Origin: Suilimivivens sp964458255
Lineage (GTDB): Bacteria > Bacillota > Clostridia > Lachnospirales > Lachnospiraceae
DNA: 6,306 bases
NCBI GenBank assembly: GCA_964458255.1
Contig: CAYWHY010000078.1
Span: forward strand, 1-6,306
Direction: 5' to 3'
Position numbers and translations under genes: made by a program. Below the pieces are notes generated by a model. The model searched no databases. It saw nothing but the letters and a program-made list of their open reading frames with translations, and was not told the DNA's origin. Positions 1 to 5,436 of this stretch are shown piece by piece. Positions within the stretch are counted from its first letter, which is position 1. Each line of letters starts with the position of its first letter.

Positions 1-55
1 ACCATCTGTACCGGAAACTAAAACAGGCTTCTCCATTTTCTTAATGGCATCCATG
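1..55. repeat. 55-bp exact direct repeat, copy 1 (at window edge)
   Basis: Positions 1-55 are identical to 186-240, inside purM. The match ends at base 55: base 56 is c, while the corresponding base 241 is g. The copies are offset by 185 bp, not a multiple of three, so copy 1 is read out of frame and truncates PurM. Copy 2 is the authentic location, since it encodes DAIKKMEKPVLVSGTDG in the PurM frame. A perfect repeat of exactly 55 bp at a sequence end matches a common de Bruijn assembly k-mer size, which suggests a graph loop rather than a genomic duplication. Confidence 0.9.
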
Positions 56-371
56 CAATATAATCAAGGAAAAATAAAGGTTCGCCACCGCAGCATGCAA
101 TATCATTTACACACATTGCCACACAGTCGATTCCAATGGTATCATGTTTGTCCATGATAAAAGCGAGCTGAATCTTAGTGCCGACACCATCTGTACCGGA
201 AACTAAAACAGGCTTCTCCATTTTCTTAATGGCATCCATGGAAAAAGCTCCGGCAAATCCGCCGATTCCTCCTAATACTTCAGGACGCATGGTCTCTTTT
301 ACGTGTTTCTTCATCAATTCTACTGATTCATAACCTGCCTCAATATCTACTCCGGCTGTTTTGTAATCCAT
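18..371 (-). CDS. purM: PurM, AIR synthetase (N-terminal part only, broken at window edge)
   Basis: Phosphoribosylformylglycinamidine cyclo-ligase closes the imidazole ring of aminoimidazole ribotide (AIR) from FGAM using ATP, the fifth step of de novo purine synthesis in the cytoplasm. The visible product has the family's N-terminal pattern: DYKTAGVDIEAG at residues 2-13, the nucleotide-binding GTDGVGTK at 59-66, then CVNDIACCGGEPLFFLDYIA at 87-106. The ATG at 369-371 follows an AGGAGG-like site by about 8 nt and lies 39 nt after purE, so the two are surely co-transcribed. The family is about 340 residues long, but only 106 are authentic here. After A106 the frame enters a displaced copy of the gene's own sequence (positions 1-55), reads 11 foreign residues (WMPLRKWRSLF) and stops. 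I infer an assembly error rather than a true pseudogene. Identity is secure; the 3' end is not real. Confidence 0.9.
   Translation of the reverse strand: MDYKTAGVDIEAGYESVELMKKHVKETMRPEVLGGIGGFAGAFSMDAIKKMEKPVLVSGTDGVGTKIQLAFIMDKHDTIGIDCVAMCVNDIACCGGEPLFFLDYIAWMPLRKWRSLF
186..240. repeat. 55-bp exact direct repeat, copy 2 (authentic purM location)
   Basis: This copy lies in frame within purM, and both flanks continue normal PurM protein sequence: FSM before it and VGTKIQLAF after it, in gene direction. It is therefore the original, and positions 1-55 are the displaced copy. Confidence 0.9.
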
Positions 372-410
372 TTTTCTTCTCCTCCTGCCGCATAACGGCC
401 TGCATGTATT

Positions 411-911
411 TTAGTAATTTTTATATCCCACTTCCGAAAGACGTGCATCCTTTTTCTGCACACTTTCCTTTAAGTTCTGACTGTATGCTTTCAACTTGTC
501 AAGAAGCGCACTGTCGGAAGTTGCCAAAATCTTAGCAGCAAGCAAACCTGCGTTAGCTCCTCCGTTAATTGCCACTGTTGCAACCGGAATACCCGAAGGC
601 ATCTGTACGATAGAGTACAGGGAATCTCTTCCTCCCAAAGAAGTCGTATGCATAGGGATACCAATAACCGGCATGGGGAAAATTGCCGCACACATACCCG
701 GCAGATGTGCTGCCATACCCGCACCTGCAATAATTACCTTAAATCCCTTTTCCTCTGCTGTCTGTGCATACTCAAAAAATACGTCCGGCTCTCTGTGAGC
801 GGATATGATTTTCATTTCATAAGAAATACCGAGTTTTTCTAAAATATCGGCAGCCTTTGCCATAACCGGCATATCGGAATCACTGCCCATTACAATACCA
901 ACCTGTGCCAC
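411..911 (-). CDS. purE: PurE, N5-carboxyaminoimidazole ribonucleotide mutase (class I)
   Basis: Class I PurE converts N5-CAIR to CAIR in the cytoplasm, moving the carboxylate from N5 to C4 in the purine pathway; it normally works with PurK. The 166-residue length is typical. Visible motifs are the phosphate-binding GSDSD at residues 9-13, SAHREP at 37-42 with the catalytic histidine at 39, AGAGMAAHLPG at 62-72, and the C-terminal MPSGIPVATVAINGGANA stretch from 104. The start is a GTG (909-911), chosen because a GGAGGA site lies 7 nt upstream and the family's N-terminus begins right there. An ATG slightly upstream is out of frame. It is the first gene after the promoter at 949-977 and is followed 39 nt later by purM. 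No PurK is visible in the window. Confidence 0.97.
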   Translation of the reverse strand: MAQVGIVMGSDSDMPVMAKAADILEKLGISYEMKIISAHREPDVFFEYAQTAEEKGFKVIIAGAGMAAHLPGMCAAIFPMPVIGIPMHTTSLGGRDSLYSIVQMPSGIPVATVAINGGANAGLLAAKILATSDSALLDKLKAYSQNLKESVQKKDARLSEVGYKNY

Positions 912-918
912 TGTCTCA

Positions 919-924
919 TCCTCC
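919..924 (-). promoter_or_regulatory. Ribosome binding site of purE (decides GTG start)
   Basis: GGAGGA on the minus strand, 7 nt before the GTG at 911. It supports the GTG as the start codon, because there is no in-frame ATG near this site. Confidence 0.8.
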
Positions 925-948
925 GTTATATTGTGTTTATCCTATAAC

Positions 949-977
949 ATCATACTAAAAATTGTAGTATGTTGCAA
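949..977 (-). promoter_or_regulatory. Sigma-A-type promoter of purE-purM
   Basis: On the minus strand the -35 TTGCAA (972-977) and -10 TATGAT (949-954) are separated by exactly 17 nt. Transcription would start near 942, giving a leader of about 30 nt, too short for a purine riboswitch. A 7-bp inverted repeat fills the spacer and overlaps the -10 (see the separate entry). Confidence 0.7.
951..971. promoter_or_regulatory. Inverted repeat in the purE promoter, possible operator
   Basis: CATACTA (951-957) and TAGTATG (965-971) are perfect 7-bp inverted arms around a 7-nt AT-rich centre. The dyad spans the space between the -35 and -10 and overlaps the -10, so a bound protein would block RNA polymerase. 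It does not resemble the Bacillus PurR box. There is no U-run after it in either direction, so it is not an intrinsic terminator. The regulatory role is inference. Confidence 0.35.
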
Positions 978-1010
978 CCATATTTATCACATCTTTCCTT
1001 AAGGTTTTCT

Positions 1011-3068
1011 TTATTTTTCATCCAAGGCCCGATTCAATTCCCCGCAGCCCGGAAGTACGAAACGCCCTTCTTCGATAATGGTAAATACCTCATCCTTCGC
1101 CGTTACCACGCTGACCTCTCCCAATTCATCATAGGGAATGGTAATATCCGTATGGCAGTTAAAATAAGCTTTGGAAGAATCCTCTTTTCGTTTTAAGGAA
1201 CATTCATTATCCCTTGCGATAATTTCTTTTCCGTCGGGATTATAGACCTTAACCTCTTCCGCATGGGAATAACAGGTATCGCCGACAGCAAAATGAGGTC
1301 CTGTCTTTTCCGCAATCAGAATAGGAAATTTATCTTCTATCTGATACTTTCTTCCCACCACATACGCTGTGGTATTGGTTCCGATTGCAAACTCACCCAT
1401 CGGCAATGTATCATGATGATGCAATACATTATCCCTGATATATTTTTTGTTCTCTTCTTCCGTTTCAAAATTTTGGCAGGAATAATCCGTAATCATACCG
1501 TCTTCAAAACGTATCCTTAACTCTTTGTATTGAAGCTCATTTAAATAAACGCGGCTTACATGCAGAACACCTTCCGTTCCCGTAAGCACAGGTGATGTAA
1601 AGACCTCGCCCACAGGAATATTGACATCTGCCACACAGTTTTCAAAGTTGGTCTGCTTGTCGGGGTCTGCAAGAGTATGGAGCATCACCTTTAAATTGGT
1701 TTTATTTTTGCCCATTCCTTTAATCAGCACATACTTCCCTTTATCAAGCACATCGATAATCTTCTGCTGGATTTCCTGATACAGCGTATACTCCAGCGTG
1801 TTGATTCTGATAACCTCATCGAAAATCTGTGTGTAATTTTCACCGATTTCCGGTGTGGGGAATGCTATGATGGTAAAGCTTCTCTCTTCCCCTTTCATAT
1901 ACTGATTCTGCAATTCGCCTACCGCCGCCATATATTCCACGGCAAGCTTCTGCTGACTTTCAGACAAATGCAGTGCTTCTTTCTTTTCCTTTAAATCACA
2001 AGGCTCTTCTCCGAAAACCTCCACCACCGCAGGGCCGCCGAAAACGTAAGCCTGTTCCTTGTAGGTTTCATATGCCTCCTGCCAGGCCTCCACGCGAATC
2101 TGCACAAGTCTCTTATCAAGAAACAATGCCTGATCATCCTTATGGTCAAAATCGTACTGTTTATTGGGAATGGCTCCGTAATAACCGATTCTGCTTAAGC
2201 CCTTTCCCTGCAAAAGACTTGATGCCGCCCTGTAAACAGTGGGCTTAAGCCCTATTTCTTCAAAATTTTCTATCGCCTTTCTTATCATACGTTCAAAACC
2301 AAGGCAATATCTGATATTAACCGTTTTCTTTTTGGTAATATCCTTATTTCCCATTTCAAAGCCGATACGATAACCCTCTGTATAAGTATTTGCCATTAAA
2401 TCAACGGTTTCCTCCGGCAGCTGTTTTAGGTGCTCCCATGTTTTTAATTCATTTTCCGTAATGTATTCGCCAAAGTAATACAAATATTCAGGACTTGTAA
2501 GGTCGCTTCCCTGCATGATTTTCAGTGCGAAGTCAGCTTCCGGATTCACCATGGTATCAAGCTTTGAAACAAAGGCATCCCTTGTATAATCACGGATAAA
2601 AAAGTACAGTATGTCTTTTATTTCTTCATAAACCGGCATATGTCCCGTCTCGGAAAATGCACAAAGGAAAGAACCGTATATTTCAAGGAACAGCTCCATG
2701 CGGATTACCATTTCTTCCTGCTGTTTTTCGTATGCCCAGACAATCAGGCTGCGCAATTCTGCGTACAAACAGGATAAGAGCCTGCCGTATTCTTCGCCAA
2801 GTTCTGCCACCGCGTAAGCCGGATTTCCATAGCTTATGTCATAATTTTGCGGCAAAATATCCTCATACATCTTATCATTTTTCTCCTTCAGTTCTTCCAA
2901 AGATGCCTGATATAGTCTGCCCTCTGTCACAAAACGCCATGTATCCGTCATAAGCAGAATAAACTCTGCCGTTCGTTTAAAATACCCGGCAAAATTTTCC
3001 GGTAATCCTTTTTCTTCCTTTATTTCGCGGATTCTCTCCTCCGCAAGCAAAAATCTTTCTTCTACCAT
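1011..3068 (-). CDS. M29-family metallo-aminopeptidase with long N-terminal extension
   Basis: This is a peptidase of the M29 (aminopeptidase T/AmpS/PepS) family, a cytoplasmic dinuclear-metal enzyme that removes N-terminal residues from peptides. The C-terminal half holds the family's metal and catalytic pattern: Glu488 in PVGEVFTSP, Glu559 in MGEFAIGT, His592 in GPHFAVG, Tyr600, and His639/Asp641 in CHTDI. The order and spacing match known M29 enzymes, apart from a longer stretch between His592 and His639. Typical members have about 410 residues. This one has 685, with about 240 extra at the N-terminus that look alpha-helical and charged and that I do not recognise. No signal peptide or membrane helix is seen. 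The ATG overlaps the stop of the preceding gene (TGATG), and its AGGAG lies 13 nt away, so initiation is probably coupled. No terminator follows. Confidence 0.92.
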   Translation of the reverse strand: MVEERFLLAEERIREIKEEKGLPENFAGYFKRTAEFILLMTDTWRFVTEGRLYQASLEELKEKNDKMYEDILPQNYDISYGNPAYAVAELGEEYGRLLSCLYAELRSLIVWAYEKQQEEMVIRMELFLEIYGSFLCAFSETGHMPVYEEIKDILYFFIRDYTRDAFVSKLDTMVNPEADFALKIMQGSDLTSPEYLYYFGEYITENELKTWEHLKQLPEETVDLMANTYTEGYRIGFEMGNKDITKKKTVNIRYCLGFERMIRKAIENFEEIGLKPTVYRAASSLLQGKGLSRIGYYGAIPNKQYDFDHKDDQALFLDKRLVQIRVEAWQEAYETYKEQAYVFGGPAVVEVFGEEPCDLKEKKEALHLSESQQKLAVEYMAAVGELQNQYMKGEERSFTIIAFPTPEIGENYTQIFDEVIRINTLEYTLYQEIQQKIIDVLDKGKYVLIKGMGKNKTNLKVMLHTLADPDKQTNFENCVADVNIPVGEVFTSPVLTGTEGVLHVSRVYLNELQYKELRIRFEDGMITDYSCQNFETEEENKKYIRDNVLHHHDTLPMGEFAIGTNTTAYVVGRKYQIEDKFPILIAEKTGPHFAVGDTCYSHAEEVKVYNPDGKEIIARDNECSLKRKEDSSKAYFNCHTDITIPYDELGEVSVVTAKDEVFTIIEEGRFVLPGCGELNRALDEK

Positions 3069-3445
3069 CAGTTCACATACACTCCTGCATATAAAATGAA
3101 ACTCAACATACCTGTTGCCACAATGTTTAAGAAAATTCCCAAAACGGGAAATAATTTAAAATTATCTTTCTCCGTCAAGGTATAAACCCCCAGCCCGATT
3201 CCTATTATTATAAAGATTTCTGCCAGAAAAGCTGCTGTCCCATATCTTGCGGAAGAAATTCCTCCCTGCTGATACGATAAATAAACAGCCGTTCCCAGTG
3301 TTACAATAGAAAGGATACCCAGAATGGTTGCCATCATTCCTTTAAGAGGATGTCTCCTGTTAGTAAACTTATAATTTTTCTTAAACATAATCCTGCCCGC
3401 CTTGTATGAAAAGAAGGCATCCCTGCTTACAGAAATGCCTGCCAT
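3068..3445 (-). CDS. DUF6142-like small membrane protein
   Basis: This small integral membrane protein of unknown function resembles the DUF6142 family of Clostridia as I recall it; no search was possible. Three hydrophobic segments are clear at about residues 38-58, 70-90 and 98-121, with a basic N-terminal stretch (FKKNYKFTNRRH, 21-32) that would stay inside. The start is uncertain. The ATG at 3443-3445 lies one nt after the stop of the upstream 50-residue gene but has no proper ribosome binding site. Met20 (ATG at 3386-3388), preceded by GGCAGG, begins the part that looks like the family and would give 106 residues. The stop overlaps the aminopeptidase start by one base, so translation of the two is probably coupled. 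No catalytic motif is visible. Confidence 0.8.
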   Translation of the reverse strand: MAGISVSRDAFFSYKAGRIMFKKNYKFTNRRHPLKGMMATILGILSIVTLGTAVYLSYQQGGISSARYGTAAFLAEIFIIIGIGLGVYTLTEKDNFKLFPVLGIFLNIVATGMLSFILYAGVYVN

Positions 3446-3446
3446 C

Positions 3447-3599
3447 CTAAAATAAAATTTTAGACTTATTTGCCAATAACCTTGCTCCCCCGATAATCAT
3501 CAAGGTACCGCATACAATCCCCACCACAAGTGTCACTATGCCTGCAGCAATGCTCATGGCACCACTGCCCTTCATGGTTTTATAAATTTTTTCTTCCAT
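3447..3599 (-). CDS. 50-residue single-span membrane peptide
   Basis: This short gene encodes MEEKIYKTMKGSG, then a hydrophobic segment at about residues 14-38, and ends with a basic tail (ARLLANKSKILF). The segment carries glycines at 13, 20, 27 and 31, a spacing suited to close helix packing. The ATG at 3597-3599 is chosen because AAAGGA (3608-3613) lies 8 nt upstream; another ATG two codons earlier (3603-3605) sits too close to that site. It begins 46 nt after pyrE and its stop is one nt before the next ATG, so it belongs to the pyrE-aminopeptidase transcript. The clean frame, ribosome binding site, basic flanks and tight spacing support a real gene. I recognise no named family, and the function is unknown. 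Confidence 0.75.
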   Translation of the reverse strand: MEEKIYKTMKGSGAMSIAAGIVTLVVGIVCGTLMIIGGARLLANKSKILF

Positions 3600-3607
3600 T
3601 GTCATGT

Positions 3608-3613
3608 TCCTTT
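3608..3613 (-). promoter_or_regulatory. Ribosome binding site of the 50-residue membrane peptide
   Basis: AAAGGA on the minus strand, 8 nt before the ATG at 3599 and only 2 nt before the alternative ATG at 3605. The spacing favours the inner start. Confidence 0.6.
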
Positions 3614-3645
3614 CCGATTTTTACCGTTTTTAAGCTTAGGAGCTT

Positions 3646-4323
3646 TTATTTTGCACCATACTGCTCATAATAAGCGTCAATGGCTGCCTTTAAGGTATCA
3701 TCAATATAAATATTTCCTTTGTATTCTTTGTTATACAAATATTCTACCACTTCTGCCATGGAAACAATCGCATTTGCATCAAATCCATACTTTTCTTTGA
3801 TTTCTACCAGTGCACTCTTCTCACCCTGACCCTTTTCCATACGGTTTAAGGATACCATAAGACCAACAATTTTAACGTCAGCAGCACCTCTTACCTTGGG
3901 CACTGTTTCATCCATGGATTTTCCCGAGGTAGTAACATCCTCAACCATGATTACCCTGTCGCCATCCTGCAATTTGCTTCCCAAAAAGCTTCCCTTATCA
4001 GCGCCGTGATCTTTCTCTTCCTTACGGTCAGAGCAATAACGCACTTCCTTACCATATAATTTACTGTAAGCAATCGCTGTTACCACGCTAATCGGAATTC
4101 CCTTATATGCCGGTCCGAATAATACATCAAAATCATCTCCGTATGTATCATGAATCGCCTTCGCATAATATTCACCCAGTCTCATCAGCTGGCTTCCGGT
4201 AACATATCCTCCCGCATTCATAAAAAAGGGGGACTTTCTGCCACTCTTTAATGTGAATTCGCCAAACTTAAGCACCTTACTCTCTACCATAAACTCTATA
4301 AATTCCTGTTTGTAGCTTTCCAT
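3646..4323 (-). CDS. pyrE: PyrE, orotate phosphoribosyltransferase
   Basis: This enzyme joins orotate to PRPP to make orotidine monophosphate, the fifth step of de novo pyrimidine synthesis, as a cytoplasmic dimer. The 225-residue product shows the type I phosphoribosyltransferase PRPP motif VIMVEDVTTSGKS at residues 124-136. It also shows the flexible catalytic loop RKEEKDHGADKG at 100-111, LFGPAYKGIPIS at 68-79, and the N-terminal FTLKSGRKSPFFMN that contacts orotate. Its length is close to the E. coli enzyme. The ATG follows AGGAGG with about 9 nt spacing. The gene opens a minus-strand transcript continuing into the small membrane genes and the aminopeptidase. pyrF and pyrD, frequent neighbours, are absent here; instead a divergent SDR gene lies upstream. 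Confidence 0.97.
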   Translation of the reverse strand: MESYKQEFIEFMVESKVLKFGEFTLKSGRKSPFFMNAGGYVTGSQLMRLGEYYAKAIHDTYGDDFDVLFGPAYKGIPISVVTAIAYSKLYGKEVRYCSDRKEEKDHGADKGSFLGSKLQDGDRVIMVEDVTTSGKSMDETVPKVRGAADVKIVGLMVSLNRMEKGQGEKSALVEIKEKYGFDANAIVSMAEVVEYLYNKEYKGNIYIDDTLKAAIDAYYEQYGAK

Positions 4324-4352
4324 GATTTAAACCCTCCTTTATACCGATTTTT

Positions 4353-4381
4353 AGTCTAACATAAAACCTTTTCTTTTTCAA
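4353..4381 (-). promoter_or_regulatory. Sigma-A-type promoter of pyrE
   Basis: On the minus strand the -35 TTGAAA (4376-4381) and -10 TAGACT (4353-4358) are 17 nt apart, with a TGn extension before the -10. Start of transcription would be near 4346, leaving a leader of roughly 25 nt. That is too short for the PyrR-type attenuator found before many Gram-positive pyr operons, so control must be at initiation or elsewhere. Confidence 0.65.
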
Positions 4382-4460
4382 TCAGTTTCATCCACGTATG
4401 CCCGAATTAGCCCTTTCTAACTTTGTTAAAAAAATACCATTCTTTTTTTATTCAAAAGTC

Positions 4461-4489
4461 TTGCTAAACCCCAAAAATAGTGTTAATAT
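4461..4489 (+). promoter_or_regulatory. Probable promoter of the SDR gene
   Basis: The -35-like TTGCTA (4461-4466) and -10-like TAATAT (4484-4489) are 17 nt apart, with TGT directly before the -10. Predicted start is near 4496, giving a leader of about 70 nt with no evident hairpin. It lies back to back with the pyrE promoter, about 80 bp between their -35 elements. Confidence 0.5.
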
Positions 4490-4503
4490 GTTACGCATAT
4501 AAC
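4482..4503. promoter_or_regulatory. Imperfect inverted repeat at the SDR -10 region
   Basis: GTTAATATG (4482-4490) and CATATAAC (4496-4503) are inverted copies with one bulged base, around a 5-nt centre. The dyad covers the -10 element and the predicted transcription start, a suitable place for a repressor. The AT-rich context makes chance occurrence plausible. Confidence 0.25.
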
Positions 4504-4554
4504 TTTTTTACTACAACGCATTAAAGTGTTTGTGTGATTTATTTTATTCCGGCA

Positions 4555-4560
4555 AAGGAG
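4555..4560 (+). promoter_or_regulatory. Ribosome binding site of the SDR gene (decides ATG start)
   Basis: AAGGAG, 8 nt before the ATG at 4569. It rules out the in-frame TTG at 4530, which lies upstream of this site and would place the ribosome binding site inside the coding region. Confidence 0.85.
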
Positions 4561-4568
4561 AATGCACT

Positions 4569-5369
4569 ATGGGATTTTTAACAGGTAAAACTGCAATTGT
4601 TACAGGAGGCGGCCGTTCTGTCTTAAGTAACGGAAGATGCGGTTCTATCGGATATGGTATTGCAACAGCATATGCAAAGGAAGGCGCTAATCTGGTTATC
4701 ACGGGACGTAATGTACAGAAGCTTACAGAAGCAAAGGAAGAATTGGAAGGACTTTATAACATAAGAGTTCTTGCTATTGTTGCCGATATGGCATCAGGTT
4801 CCGACAACGAAGCTACCGCAAACGATGTTGTCAAACAGACCATTGACGCATTCGGAAGAATCGACGTTCTTATCAACTGCGCACAGGCATCTGCATCAGG
4901 TATTCCTCTGGCAGAGCATACAACAGCCCAGTTTGATCTTGCCCTGTATTCAGGCTTATATGCCACCTTCTATTATATGAAAGCCTGCTACCCTTATTTA
5001 AAAAAGACACAGGGAAGCGTTGTCAACTTTGCCTCCGGCGCAGGTCTTTTCGGTAACTACGGGCAGTGTGCTTATGCTGCTGCAAAAGAAGGTATCCGGG
5101 GACTTACAAGAGTAGCTGCTACCGAATGGGGAAAAGACAATATTAACGTTAATATTGTTTGTCCTTTAGCCTGGACAGCACAGCTTGAGAACTTTGAAAA
5201 GGCTTATCCCGATGCCTTCAAGGCAAACGTAAAGATGCCGCCTGCAGGACATTACGGAGATCCCGAGCTTGAAATCGGACGTGTCTGCGTACAGCTTGCT
5301 TCTCCCGATTTCAAATATATGAACGGAGAAACCATTACCTTAGAAGGCGGTATGGGACTCAGACCGTAG
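4569..5369 (+). CDS. SDR-family NAD(P)-dependent oxidoreductase, divergent
   Basis: This 266-residue protein has the length and fold signature of a classical short-chain dehydrogenase/reductase, which oxidises alcohols or reduces carbonyls with NAD(P). The dinucleotide-binding region is TGGGRS (12-17) and GSIGYG (25-30), split by about 7-9 extra residues. AD at 72-73 fits the usual adenine-contact site, and RIDVLI (97-102) precedes the core strand. The catalytic Ser156 lies in VNFASG, with Tyr169 and Lys173 in YAAAK; GGMGLRP closes the C-terminus. Odd points: the usual NNAG is NCAQ (103-106), the helix-4 Asn of the catalytic tetrad is not evident (LYSGLY), and the CPG after strand 6 is CPLAW. 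The substrate cannot be told. Arg47 after strand 2 hints at NADPH, weakly. The gene appears monocistronic, as the next gene has its own promoter, and no terminator is seen after it. Confidence 0.88.
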   Translation: MGFLTGKTAIVTGGGRSVLSNGRCGSIGYGIATAYAKEGANLVITGRNVQKLTEAKEELEGLYNIRVLAIVADMASGSDNEATANDVVKQTIDAFGRIDVLINCAQASASGIPLAEHTTAQFDLALYSGLYATFYYMKACYPYLKKTQGSVVNFASGAGLFGNYGQCAYAAAKEGIRGLTRVAATEWGKDNINVNIVCPLAWTAQLENFEKAYPDAFKANVKMPPAGHYGDPELEIGRVCVQLASPDFKYMNGETITLEGGMGLRP

Positions 5370-5383
5370 TCTTCCGGTAATTT

Positions 5384-5412
5384 TTGCACCTTCCTCCAAT
5401 TTCTGATATACT
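5384..5412 (+). promoter_or_regulatory. Sigma-A-type promoter of the GNAT gene
   Basis: -35 TTGCAC (5384-5389), a 17-nt spacer, and -10 TATACT (5407-5412) preceded by TGA, an extended -10. Transcription would start near 5419, about 18 nt before the ATG. It is one of the best promoter matches in the window and lies in the 67-bp gap after the SDR gene. Confidence 0.7.
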
Positions 5413-5436
5413 CTCTACGAAAGGAAGGACTATTTC

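Noticed and set aside
18..50. WMPLRKWRSLF as a genuine PurM variant C-terminus
   Set aside because: It is an out-of-frame reading of the displaced 55-bp repeat, and PurM needs more than 200 further residues.
912..948. Possible purine riboswitch or attenuator before purE
   Set aside because: The predicted leader is only about 30 nt, far too short for a purine aptamer plus expression platform.
998..1005. CCTTAAGG palindrome after the aminopeptidase stop as a terminator
   Set aside because: It is an 8-bp palindrome with no room for a loop and no adjacent U-run, so it cannot form an intrinsic terminator.
1263..2953. Several plus-strand open frames of 85-98 codons opposite the aminopeptidase gene
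   Set aside because: They lie entirely inside a recognisable M29 gene, have no ribosome binding sites I could see, and their products have no family features. They are antisense shadows.
3621..3652. AAGCT-TAGG-AGCTT hairpin followed by TTTATTTT on the plus strand as a terminator
   Set aside because: The stem is only 5 bp and no plus-strand transcript ends here. On the minus strand it is followed by A-rich, not T-rich, sequence, so it would not separate pyrE from the downstream genes.
4530..4568. TTG start giving the SDR a 13-residue N-terminal extension
   Set aside because: The AAGGAG ribosome binding site at 4555-4560 would lie inside the coding sequence, and the SDR fold begins normally from the ATG at 4569.
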